Assembly: GCF_022761125.1 (NCBI RefSeq)
Contig: NZ_JAKWJR010000007.1
Location: 309,771-373,770, forward strand
Length of the DNA stretch: 64,000 bases
Source of the DNA: Nocardioides sp. SR21
Lineage (GTDB): Bacteria > Actinomycetota > Actinomycetes > Propionibacteriales > Nocardioidaceae
Reading direction: 5' to 3'
Shown here: positions 1-8,886 of the stretch, piece by piece
How positions within the stretch are numbered: position 1 is the first letter of the stretch
Layout of the letters: each line of letters begins with the position of its first letter
Translations under genes and position numbers: made by a program
The notes under the pieces: generated by a model
Databases searched by the model: none
The model's input: the letters and a program-made list of their open reading frames with translations, nothing else
Told to the model about the DNA's origin: nothing

Positions 1-176
1 CCGTTGATCCCCGGCAGCATCAGGTCGAGGACGATCGCGTCGTAGCTGTTCTCGCGAGCGAGCCACAGCCCGTCGGTGCCGTCGTGCGCGACGTCGACCG
101 CGAAGCCCTCGGCCTCGAGCCCCACGCGCAGCGAGCGGGCGAGCCGGACTTCGTCGTCGACCACGAGCACCCGCAT
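1..176 (-). CDS. OmpR/PhoB-type response regulator, N-terminal fragment
   Basis: Only the first 58 or so codons lie in the window; the gene runs off the left edge. The ATG at 174-176 opens MRVLVVDDE, a receiver-domain first strand followed by the acidic pair, and VLDLMLPG follows near residue 50 with the phospho-acceptor Asp. This is the normal receiver of a two-component regulator. The wording (VLVVDDE, DLMLPG) is typical of the OmpR/PhoB class, but the DNA-binding domain is outside the window, so the class is inference. A cognate kinase would be expected beyond the left edge. No partner is visible here. Confidence 0.85.
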   Translation of the reverse strand, partial: MRVLVVDDEVRLARSLRVGLEAEGFAVDVAHDGTDGLWLARENSYDAIVLDLMLPGIN

Positions 177-246
177 GGACGTCAGTGTCCCGCATCGACC
201 CTGAACCCCCGCTGAACGGCGAGGCTCCAGGCGCGGTGTCAGAGCC

Positions 247-468
247 CTAGGCGCGCAGCCACTCTCCGAGCTCGGCGTCGACCATCAGCTCGCGGGCCTC
301 GGCCTCGCGGTCGTCGGCGACCAGGATCCGGGGCACGATCACCGGGATGGTGCCCTCGAGCACGCTCATGTTGCGGTCGGTGACCTGGTAGGGGATCCCG
401 GCCTCCCCGAGCAGGGCCTCGACCACGGAGATCAGCGCGACGTCGTTGGTGCGGATCAGCTCGGCCAT
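247..468 (-). CDS. DUF2007-family small protein
   Basis: A 73-residue protein beginning MAELIRTNDVALISVVEALL. The pattern (E-LIRTND...I-S-VEALL-EAGI, then V--D---ASV/M--G and a C-terminal V--D-EAEARELL stretch) is that of DUF2007, a putative signal-transducing domain of unknown function. I chose the ATG at 466-468, where the conserved domain starts, over an upstream start that would add 18 low-complexity residues inside the preceding gene. It lies 4 bp after the sulfatase stop on the same strand and is probably cotranscribed with it. No catalytic motif is visible. Function is unknown. Confidence 0.75.
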   Translation of the reverse strand: MAELIRTNDVALISVVEALLGEAGIPYQVTDRNMSVLEGTIPVIVPRILVADDREAEARELMVDAELGEWLRA

Positions 469-472
469 GTGA

Positions 473-2803
473 CTACCCCAGGTAGGTGACGGTGACGTTG
501 TCGATGGTGCCATCGAACGCAAACGGAGCGCGCTCCCGGTAGTCGAGGGACACCGGGCTGCCGAGCGACCGCCCGATGTCCAGGCAGTCGTTGGCGGTGA
601 AGAGCAGCGGAGCGCTGATCGGCACCTGCCCCGAGGCGACCGTCTCGCCGGCGGCGCTCAGGGTGACGTCGAGCGGCCCGCCGGGGCGCGGGTCGGCGTA
701 CACGGTCCGGACCTCGATCTGCGTGCGGCCGGCCGGCAGTCGGTCGGCGGACCTGATCTTGGTCCGTTGCAGGATGAAGAGGTTGTACTCGTAGCAGAGG
801 TAGCCGTCGTCGAGGTAGCAGGTCAGCCCGCCGCTGTTGGCGCCGAGCGAGTAGAGGACCCCGCTGGCGCCCTCGCCCAGGTCGGCGTCGATGACGACGG
901 TGTTGGCGCGGTTGCCGAGCGCGGGCGCGCAGAACTCCGGCATCCGCACGATGTCGCCGCTGAACGTCCAGCTCCGGTACGGCGTGGCGATGCGGAGCTC
1001 GGGGTGGATGGCGACGATCCAGAGCCCGCCGCCGACCGGGTAGACGCTGTTGCGCGCCGCCTCGATGGCGAAGACCTCCTTGAGCTGCGCGAGCTTCTCC
1101 GGGTGGGTGGCGGCCAGGTCGTGCGCCTGCGTCCAGTCCTCGTCGAGGTGGTAGAGCTCCCACGTGTCCTGGTCGGGGGTCCACTCGTGGATCCCCGGCG
1201 GCAGTCCCGGGACCCAGGGGGCTCGGGGTCCGAACGCCGACGCCATCCAGCCGTCGTGGTAGATCGCCCGGCTGCCCATGATCTCGAAGTACTGCGTCCG
1301 CAGCCGGTCCGCGGCGTCCGGGTCGTCGAACGTGTACGCCAGGCTGACGCCGTCGAGCGGCTGCTGCTCCACGCCGCGCACCACGCGGGGCGGCGTGATG
1401 CCGACGACCTCGTAGATGGTGGGGACCAGGTCGTTGCAGTGGTGGAACTGCGAGCGCGGGCGGGAGTCCGGTGCGATCCGCGCCGGCCAGCGCACGGCCA
1501 TCGGGTTGCGGGTGCCGCCGAGGTGGGAGGCCAGCAGCTTCATCCCCTTGTACGGCGCACTTCCGGCCCACGCCCAGCCCGCGTGGTACATGTTGTCCAC
1601 CAGCGGCGATCCCAGCACGTCGAGCCCGCCGAGCTCGTCGAGCGCCGCGATGTGCATGTCGACCGTGGTCGGGATGCCGTTCTGGGCGAGCAGCTCGCTG
1701 ATGGTGCCGTTCTGGCCCTCGCCGGACGAGCCGTTGTCGCCCCAGATGTAGAACACCAGGGTGTTCTCGCCGTATCCGAGTCGCTCGACCTCGTCGACGA
1801 GCCGGCCGACCTGCACGTCGACGTGCTCGCCGAACCCGGCGGCGACCTCCATCAACCTGCGCTGGAACGGCTTCTGGTCCTCCGGGATGTCGTCCCACGC
1901 CGGCAGGCTCGGGTCGCGCGGCGTCAGCTCGGCGTCCTGCGGGATCCAGCCCTTCTCCTTGGCGCGGGCGTGCACGCGCTCGCGGTAGGCGTCCCAGCCG
2001 TCGTCGAACTTCCCGGCGTACTTGTCGGCCCACTCCTTCGCCACGTGGTGCGGACCGTGGATCGCGCCGCTCGCCCAGTACATGAAGAAGGGCTTGTCCT
2101 GCTCGAACGCCTGGTGCCGGCGCAGCCAGGCGATGGCGTCGTCGGCCAGGTCCTCGCTGAGGTGGTAGCCCTCCTCCGGCGTCTTCGGCGGCAGCACGCT
2201 GGTGGTGTTGCGGACCAGGTTGGGCTCCCACTGCGACGCCTCGCCGGCGAGGAACCCGTAGAAGTACTCGAAGCCGCGGCCGGTCGGCCAGTTGTGGAAC
2301 GGCCCGGCGGCGGTCGTCTCCTCCGCCGGGGTGTTGTGCCACTTGCCGAACGCGGCCGTCGAGTAGCCGTAGTCGGTGAGCACCTCGGCGGCCAGGGCGG
2401 TGCTGGTCGGGATGTGTCCGGAGTAGCCGTCCCAGTCGTTGGCGAGCTCGGCGATCTGCCCGTTGCCGATGCGGTGGTGGTTGCGGCCGGTGAGCAGCGA
2501 GGCGCGCGTCGGGGAGCACATCGCCGTGGTGTGGAAGCGGTTGTAGCCGATGCCCTCGGACATCACCCGGGTCAAGGTGTCCGTGCGGACCTCGCCGCCG
2601 TGCGTGTCGGGCAGGCCCGGGCCGGCGTCGTCGATCAGCACGACCAGGATGTTCGGGGAGTCGGGCGGGAGGTGCCGTGCCTGCTCGCGCGGCTGGTAGA
2701 CCGACTCCTGCATGGTGCGCCCGGCCGTCGACCCCGACGGGGTCGGCGGGAAGGGCAGCGCGTCCTGGCGGGGGAGGCGCGGGTACTCGGTGCTCGGGCT
2801 CAT
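473..2803 (-). CDS. Type I sulfatase (arylsulfatase family)
   Basis: A 776-residue alkaline-phosphatase-fold sulfatase. The metal-binding ILVVLIDD lies at residues 52-59. The active-site signature CSPTR starts at Cys96 and is followed by ASLLTGR; in this family that Cys is converted to formylglycine by a sulfatase-modifying enzyme. The later GDNG motif (WGDNGSSGEG) supplies further metal ligands. Sulfatases of this length act on aryl or alkyl sulfate esters; the substrate cannot be read from sequence. No signal peptide is visible, so it is probably cytoplasmic. No formylglycine-generating enzyme lies in the window. The DUF2007 gene follows 4 bp downstream. Confidence 0.9.
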   Translation of the reverse strand: MSPSTEYPRLPRQDALPFPPTPSGSTAGRTMQESVYQPREQARHLPPDSPNILVVLIDDAGPGLPDTHGGEVRTDTLTRVMSEGIGYNRFHTTAMCSPTRASLLTGRNHHRIGNGQIAELANDWDGYSGHIPTSTALAAEVLTDYGYSTAAFGKWHNTPAEETTAAGPFHNWPTGRGFEYFYGFLAGEASQWEPNLVRNTTSVLPPKTPEEGYHLSEDLADDAIAWLRRHQAFEQDKPFFMYWASGAIHGPHHVAKEWADKYAGKFDDGWDAYRERVHARAKEKGWIPQDAELTPRDPSLPAWDDIPEDQKPFQRRLMEVAAGFGEHVDVQVGRLVDEVERLGYGENTLVFYIWGDNGSSGEGQNGTISELLAQNGIPTTVDMHIAALDELGGLDVLGSPLVDNMYHAGWAWAGSAPYKGMKLLASHLGGTRNPMAVRWPARIAPDSRPRSQFHHCNDLVPTIYEVVGITPPRVVRGVEQQPLDGVSLAYTFDDPDAADRLRTQYFEIMGSRAIYHDGWMASAFGPRAPWVPGLPPGIHEWTPDQDTWELYHLDEDWTQAHDLAATHPEKLAQLKEVFAIEAARNSVYPVGGGLWIVAIHPELRIATPYRSWTFSGDIVRMPEFCAPALGNRANTVVIDADLGEGASGVLYSLGANSGGLTCYLDDGYLCYEYNLFILQRTKIRSADRLPAGRTQIEVRTVYADPRPGGPLDVTLSAAGETVASGQVPISAPLLFTANDCLDIGRSLGSPVSLDYRERAPFAFDGTIDNVTVTYLG

Positions 2804-2860
2804 CGCACCACCGTGGCAGCGCTCCCGGGGGCCGGTATCACCCGCGTCGGGTGAAACGAC

Positions 2861-3337
2861 TCACCCCTCAATGGCGCACCGCGCGAGAGGTCGGACCCGG
2901 TACGGCACCTGCGTCGCGAGGGCGATCACCGTCGACGACCGCACGATCGCGGGGTTCTCCAGCACCCGGTCGATGACGCGCTGGAGGTCGGTGTTGGAGC
3001 GGGCGACCACGCGCGCCCACATGTCGCCGGCGCCGGTGATCGTGTGCGCCTCGAGCACCTCGGGGATCTCCGCGAGGTGCTCCGCGACCCGGTCGTGGCC
3101 GCCGCCCTGGGCCGGCTCCTGCCGGATCTCCAGCGTGAGGAACGCGGTCACCGGGTAGCCCAGCGCCTCCGGCGACAGGTCCGGTCCCCACCCGGTGATC
3201 ACCCCGCTGCCCACCAGCTTGTCGAGCCGGGCCTGGACGGTGCCGCGCGCGACACCGAGCCGGCGCGACGCCTCGAGCACGCCGACCCGCGGGTCGGCGG
3301 CGAACAGGTCGATCAACCTGCCGTCCAAGGAGTCCAT
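2861..3337 (-). CDS. Lrp/AsnC-family transcriptional regulator
   Basis: A 158-residue regulator with an N-terminal winged helix (LDGRLIDLFAADPRVGVLEASRRLGVARGTVQARLDKL, split here as the HTH of about 50 residues) and a C-terminal ligand-binding RAM domain containing the AHTITGAGDMWARV core. The start chosen is the ATG at 3335-3337, in front of the conserved LD-R-ID-L motif. It is divergent from the 4-hydroxyphenylpyruvate dioxygenase gene across 81 bp that hold the inverted repeat TGTGCAA/TTGCACA. Lrp regulators next to hppD commonly control tyrosine breakdown, so it likely senses an aromatic amino acid and controls its neighbour. That role is inferred from context. Confidence 0.88.
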   Translation of the reverse strand: MDSLDGRLIDLFAADPRVGVLEASRRLGVARGTVQARLDKLVGSGVITGWGPDLSPEALGYPVTAFLTLEIRQEPAQGGGHDRVAEHLAEIPEVLEAHTITGAGDMWARVVARSNTDLQRVIDRVLENPAIVRSSTVIALATQVPYRVRPLARCAIEG

Positions 3338-3352
3338 GTCGTCCGCCCGTCC

Positions 3353-4612
<1,260 letters not shown>

Positions 4613-4684
4613 GCCCTGCGCTGCGAGCCTGCGAGCAGGGCAGGAGGCAGCGAACAGGTCGAGGCGCGCGACGTGTCTCGAGAT
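4613..4684. repeat. REP-like intergenic element, tentative
   Basis: The 72-bp gap between two convergent genes is rich in CTGCGAGC/GCAGCGA-type words and ends in GTGTCTCGAGA. This resembles the GTCTCGA-containing palindromic repeats near 30.1 kb and 50.3-51.3 kb. Identity with them is loose, and it may simply be a terminator region. Confidence 0.3.
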
Positions 4685-5344
4685 CTAGGAAGCGACGAAC
4701 CTCGCGTCCACGGCCGCGGACACCGCGATGTCCTCGGGCGTGAACGCGAGGCCGCCGGCGTCCTTGGCCTGCCGGGAGCACGCGGCCGGCTGGTAGCCCG
4801 GCGTCGCGCCGGTGTCGCCGAGCAGGCCGGGGTCGGCGATCGCGATGCAGCGCAGGCCGGAGAGACCGAGCGCCTCGGCGTACGTCTGCGCCTTGGCGCG
4901 CGCCTCTTCGACGGCGCGGGTCCGGACGGCGTTGACGGCGCCGAGCCGGGTCTTCTCGGTGAGGCTCCACTCGATGCCGTCGACCCGGACCCCGGGGTAC
5001 GCCGCGGCGCGCTCGACCCAGCCGGCCAGCTCGTCGAAGTCGCGGAACTTGGCGCGGGTCGACGTCTGGGCGTGGTGGACGAGCGGGACCTGCTCGCCCT
5101 TGTCGTTGAACGGGCGGTGCGACCAGACCTGGATCCGGTCGGTGGCGTACCACGTGACCGGGCCGTTGTCGGGGTGGTGGCGGTCGACGATCCCGGCGAC
5201 CAGCGCCCGGGTGCCCGCGGTGGTCCGGGCGACGACGTCGGTGCGCTCCGGCCCCTCGAACGCGATCGCGACGGTCACGACCGCACGCTCGGCGGGGTAG
5301 TAGGCGTCGTGGCCGCCCTGGACGGTGATCACGGTCTCCGGCAT
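4685..5344 (-). CDS. SIMPL (DUF541) domain protein
   Basis: A 219-residue protein starting MPETVITVQGG. It carries the SIMPL/DUF541 pattern: an N-terminal GG-----PAERAVVTVAI strand, a central DELAGWVERAA helix, and the A---AR-KA-TYAEALGL segment near residues 150-170. The family is widespread and often exported or periplasmic, but no signal peptide is visible here, so this copy looks cytoplasmic. No catalytic residues are known for the family. It is convergent with hppD and just downstream of the MFS gene on the same strand, with a 26-bp gap. Function is unknown. Confidence 0.75.
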   Translation of the reverse strand: MPETVITVQGGHDAYYPAERAVVTVAIAFEGPERTDVVARTTAGTRALVAGIVDRHHPDNGPVTWYATDRIQVWSHRPFNDKGEQVPLVHHAQTSTRAKFRDFDELAGWVERAAAYPGVRVDGIEWSLTEKTRLGAVNAVRTRAVEEARAKAQTYAEALGLSGLRCIAIADPGLLGDTGATPGYQPAACSRQAKDAGGLAFTPEDIAVSAAVDARFVAS

Positions 5345-5370
5345 GGGTCGAGTGTGCCCGACCCGGCGAG

Positions 5371-6594
5371 CTAGGCCAGGTCTCCCACGAGCTCCGCCTG
5401 GGCCTCGGTCTCCGAGTGTGCGGCGGGAGCGCCGTGCAGGGCGCGGGCGACGGTGGCCGCCCCGATCGCCAGGATCACCACGCCGACGCCGACCGCGACC
5501 GCGCCGAACCAGAACGGCGCGTGCACGCCGACGTGCTCGGCGAGCTTGAGCGCCACGTACGGGCCGATGGCGCCGCCGGTGAAGCGGACGAAGGAGTACG
5601 CCGCGGACGCGACCGGCCGCTCGACCGGGGCGGCGCCCATGACGGCCTCGGTGACCAGGGTGTTGATCACCCCGAGGAACGCGCCGGCCACGATGATGCA
5701 GGCGGCGACCGCGGTCTCGTGCTCGGTGAACACCGCCATCGCGACCAGGTCGAGGCCGAACAGCGTGAGCATCGCGACCAGCGTCGGCAGCGTGCCGAAC
5801 ACCCGCTGCAGCCTTGGTGCGACCACGACCGACGTGAACGCGAGCAGCACGCCCCAGCCGAAGAACGTCCAGCCGATCTGCATGATGTCGTACGTCGGCA
5901 GCGCGAACGGGCCGGCCGCCATCAGCGTGAAGAAGCCGAGGTTGTAGCAGATCGCGACCAGCGCGAGCACCAGCAGCGCGGGGTGGCGCAGCGCGCGGAA
6001 CGGGTCGGCGAGCGACGTACGGCGTCCGGTCGGCGGGGTCGCGGGGAGGAAGAACGCGGTCGCGACCAGCGCGAGCGTCATCAGCACCGAGACGCCGAAG
6101 AACGGCCAGCGCCACGAGTGCTCACCGAGCAGGCCGCCGACGAGCGGGCCGGACGCGATGCCGAGGCCGAGCGCGGCCTCGAACAGGATGATCGCCTGCG
6201 CGACCGAGCCCTTCGACGAGCTCACGATCGTGGCGAGGGCCGTCGCGACGAACAGTGCGTTGCCCAGGCCCCAGCCGGCGCGGAAGCCGATGACCGCCTG
6301 CACGCTGCCGGACATGCCGGCCAGCCCGGCGAAGACGATGATCACGACCAGGCCGGAGAGCAGCGTGCGCTTCGGGCCGATCCGGCTCGAGACGACACCG
6401 GTCACCAGCATCGCGATGCCCATGACCGCCATGTAGCTGGTGAACAGCAGCGACACCTGGCTCGGCGTCGCCTCCAGCTGGACCGCGATCTCCTTGAGGA
6501 TCGGGTCGACGAGGCCGATGCCCATGAACGCGATGACGCAGGCGAACGCGACCGCCCAGACGGCGCGGGGTTGCTTGAGGAGCTGTGACTTCAC
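5371..6594 (-). CDS. MFS transporter (drug:H+ antiporter-like)
   Basis: A 407-residue membrane protein with about 12 predicted hydrophobic segments. The short loop between TM2 and TM3 carries VVSSRIGPKRTLL (motif A region), and GLGIASGPLVGGLLG near residues 145-160 is the motif C of proton-driven exporters. The start is a GTG at 6592-6594 with AAAGG 7-11 bp upstream. It begins 3 bp after the stop of the MarR gene on the same strand, so the two form an operon: regulator first, efflux pump second. The substrate is not predictable. Confidence 0.9.
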   Translation of the reverse strand: MKSQLLKQPRAVWAVAFACVIAFMGIGLVDPILKEIAVQLEATPSQVSLLFTSYMAVMGIAMLVTGVVSSRIGPKRTLLSGLVVIIVFAGLAGMSGSVQAVIGFRAGWGLGNALFVATALATIVSSSKGSVAQAIILFEAALGLGIASGPLVGGLLGEHSWRWPFFGVSVLMTLALVATAFFLPATPPTGRRTSLADPFRALRHPALLVLALVAICYNLGFFTLMAAGPFALPTYDIMQIGWTFFGWGVLLAFTSVVVAPRLQRVFGTLPTLVAMLTLFGLDLVAMAVFTEHETAVAACIIVAGAFLGVINTLVTEAVMGAAPVERPVASAAYSFVRFTGGAIGPYVALKLAEHVGVHAPFWFGAVAVGVGVVILAIGAATVARALHGAPAAHSETEAQAELVGDLA

Positions 6595-6597
6595 TTC

Positions 6598-7008
6598 TTA
6601 CCTTTCCGAGAGGATGCCTCTGAGGACCGCGACGGCGGTGGCGAGGTCCTCGGTGGTGATGTCGGGGTGGGCCGCCACGAGCTCCGCGACCCGGTCGCCG
6701 TGCAGGCGGCGGATCCGGGAGAGCTCGGCGCGGCCGGCAGGGGTCAGGGTGACGACCGACGCGCGGGCATCGGCCGGGTTCGGCTCCTTGGTGACCCAGC
6801 CGCGCTCGACGAGCTGGGCGACGGCGCCGGACATCGTCGGCTGGGAGCTCCGGTCGAGCTCGGCGAGCTGCGTGATGCCCATCGGACCCGCCTCGTCGAG
6901 CTGGGAGAGGATCCGCGTCCCCGCGGGGAGCTCGAGCTCACGGCGTACGGCGCGGATGAGCCGCGCGGCGTGGACGACGAGGTCGCTGGCGAGCTGGGAG
7001 TCGGTCAC
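6598..7008 (-). CDS. MarR-family transcriptional regulator of the adjacent MFS gene
   Basis: A 136-residue winged-helix regulator. The HTH (GITQLAELDRSSQPTMSGAV) and the wing (PADARASVVTLTPAGRAEL) are clear. The GTG at 7006-7008 is taken as the start. It is cotranscribed with the MFS exporter, and a strong palindrome lies 12 bp upstream of its start, in the gap to the divergent DUF1697 gene. The usual MarR circuit would apply: it represses its own operon and is released by the compound that the pump exports. This is inference from arrangement and the operator. Confidence 0.9.
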   Translation of the reverse strand: MTDSQLASDLVVHAARLIRAVRRELELPAGTRILSQLDEAGPMGITQLAELDRSSQPTMSGAVAQLVERGWVTKEPNPADARASVVTLTPAGRAELSRIRRLHGDRVAELVAAHPDITTEDLATAVAVLRGILSER

Positions 7009-7019
7009 GTCCCGCGACG

Positions 7020-7040
7020 TTACATCGGAAACCTATGTAA
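7020..7040. promoter_or_regulatory. Candidate MarR operator
   Basis: A 21-bp palindrome with perfect arms TTACAT and ATGTAA, plus an inner GG/CC pair symmetric about the centre. It lies between the marR-MFS operon (start at 7008) and the DUF1697 gene (start at 7064). It is AT-rich against a very GC-rich background. Size and position fit a MarR dimer site that could control both directions. Confidence 0.65.
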
Positions 7041-7063
7041 ATCTACTCGGGCAGGATGTGACC

Positions 7064-7588
7064 ATGGCGACGTACATCGCGTTCCTCCGGGCGATCAACC
7101 TCGGTGCGAAGCGGAAGTTCCCGAAGGACGCGATCAAGGCGGCGGTCGAGGGCGCCGGCTTCACGAACGTCGAGACGTACATCAACACCGGCAACGTGCG
7201 GCTCGACTCGACACTGCGCTCGCGCGCGAAGATCGAGGCCGCGCTGGAGAAGGCGTTCCTGGCGGACCGCGGCTTCGAGGTGCCGACGATCGTGTTCACG
7301 CAGAAGGAGCTGGCGGCGATCGCCGAGGAGGCCGCGTCGTTCGGCCACGGCGGGCGGCACTACGTGTCGCTGCTCAAGGACGTGCCCACGGACGCGGCGG
7401 TCAAGGCGGTCGAGGAGACGTCGACGGCCGAGGAGGTCGCGAAGGTCGGCGGCCGTGCGGTCCACCTGCTGCTGGGGGACAACTACCACGAGGCGCGGCT
7501 GACCAACGCCGCCGTCGAGAAGAAGCTCGGGGTCGCGACCAACCGCAACCTGACCGTGATCAGTGCGCTGGCGGAGAAGTGGTGCTGA
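7064..7588 (+). CDS. DUF1697-family protein
   Basis: A 174-residue protein opening MATYIAFLRAINLGAKRKFP, the hallmark of DUF1697 (Y-AFLRAINVGG-----M--L). The middle contains TYINTGNVRLDS, also characteristic, and the C-terminus ends N--T------A. The family has no established biochemical role. The ATG at 7064 is the only start matching the conserved beginning. Its last 29 bp overlap the 3' end of the convergent MFS gene. The shared upstream palindrome suggests control by the divergent MarR. Confidence 0.88.
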   Translation: MATYIAFLRAINLGAKRKFPKDAIKAAVEGAGFTNVETYINTGNVRLDSTLRSRAKIEAALEKAFLADRGFEVPTIVFTQKELAAIAEEAASFGHGGRHYVSLLKDVPTDAAVKAVEETSTAEEVAKVGGRAVHLLLGDNYHEARLTNAAVEKKLGVATNRNLTVISALAEKWC

Positions 7589-8813
7589 CGCGGTCCAACG
7601 TGCGCACCGACCGCGAGAGCAGCATCGCGGCCGCGATCGCGACGTACGCGATGCCGCCGATGAACATGACGTCCTGGATGCCGTAGGCGACGGCGAGCGG
7701 GCCGAACGCGAGCTGACCGACGGGGATCGCCAGGAACGAGCCGACCAGGTCGTAGGAGTAGGCGCGGGCGAGCATGTCGTCGGGCACGTGCTCCTGCATC
7801 GCGAGGTTCCAGCCCAGGCCGAAGATCTCGATGCCCATCCCGGCGAGGACGGCCGCGATCATCACGGCGTACGTCTGCGGGTAGACGCCCATCACGAGCA
7901 GCGGCAGGCCGAAGAAGATGATGCCGACCGTGCCGGCGAGCAGCGGCCGGCGGAGCCTGATCCGCATCATCAGCAGGCTCATCAGGAGCAGGCCGACGCC
8001 CTGGGCGGAGACGATCAGGCCCCAGCCGTGCGCGCCGATGTCGGTCTCGTCGGCGAGCATCGGGCCGAGGGTGTCGAGCCCGCCGGCGTGGATCGCGTTG
8101 AGCGGGATGAACGCGAGCACGACCACCCACAGCCAGGTCGTGCTGCGCACGAAGTGCCAGCCGCTGCGCAGCTCGGCGAACATCGACGGTTGGACGCCGG
8201 TGTGCGGGCGCGGCGGGAGCTTGACCGGTAGCAGCAGCAGCGCGGCGGCGAGCCAGGTGACCGCGTCGACCGCGAGCGCCCAGCCCGGGCCGACGGTCAC
8301 AACGAGCAGCGCGGCGACGCTCGGGCCGAGGACGCCGAGCGCGTTGCGCACCAGCGAGTTGAGCACGTTCGCGGCCTGCAGCTGCTCGCGCGGGACCAGC
8401 GCCGGGACGATGCCCATCAGCGCCGGCATGGTCATCGCCGACACCGTGCCGTTGAGCGCCCCGAGCACCACGAAGTGCCAGAGCTCGGCCTGGCCGGAGA
8501 GCAGCAGGATCGCGAGCAGTCCCTGGGTGACGCCCGCGCACACGTTGCCCGTCTGGATCACCACGGTCCGGCCGAACCGGTCCGCGAGCACGCCGCCGGC
8601 GAGCAGGAAGATCACCTGCGGGATGCTGTGCGCCGCGAGCACCAGCCCCAGCGCGCTGGGGGAGTCGGTCACCTCGAGCACCGCGAACGCGAGCGCGACC
8701 GGCGCCATCGTCGTACCGCTGAGGTTGACCAGGCGGGAGAGGAAGTACCACCGGAACTTGGGCTCGCGCAGGGGCGCGGTGGCGGGGCCGGTGAACATCG
8801 TGCAACGGATCAT
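7560..8813 (-). CDS. MFS transporter (enterobactin-exporter-like MFS_3 type)
   Basis: A 417-residue, roughly 12-segment membrane protein. The N-terminus (LREPKFRWYFLSRLVNLSGTTMAPVAL) and the GGVLADRFGRTVVI loop after TM2 match the EntS/MFS_3 branch, in which members export siderophores or small drugs. The ATG at 8811-8813 is used; a second ATG six codons in is equally possible. The C-terminal coding end overlaps the DUF1697 gene tail-to-tail by 29 bp. The substrate cannot be assigned. Confidence 0.88.
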   Translation of the reverse strand: MIRCTMFTGPATAPLREPKFRWYFLSRLVNLSGTTMAPVALAFAVLEVTDSPSALGLVLAAHSIPQVIFLLAGGVLADRFGRTVVIQTGNVCAGVTQGLLAILLLSGQAELWHFVVLGALNGTVSAMTMPALMGIVPALVPREQLQAANVLNSLVRNALGVLGPSVAALLVVTVGPGWALAVDAVTWLAAALLLLPVKLPPRPHTGVQPSMFAELRSGWHFVRSTTWLWVVVLAFIPLNAIHAGGLDTLGPMLADETDIGAHGWGLIVSAQGVGLLLMSLLMMRIRLRRPLLAGTVGIIFFGLPLLVMGVYPQTYAVMIAAVLAGMGIEIFGLGWNLAMQEHVPDDMLARAYSYDLVGSFLAIPVGQLAFGPLAVAYGIQDVMFIGGIAYVAIAAAMLLSRSVRTLDRVSTTSPPAH

Positions 8814-8886
8814 GTCAGCCCTTGTGTCGGGGAGGGGATCCGGGATAGAACGTTCGCCGTCGAATCAGTTTCTCGGGAGGATCTTC

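Noticed and set aside
456..2854. Long open frames antisense to the sulfatase
   Set aside because: High-GC shadows: Arg/Gly/Ala-rich translations without domain motifs, while the minus-strand frame has the full sulfatase signature.
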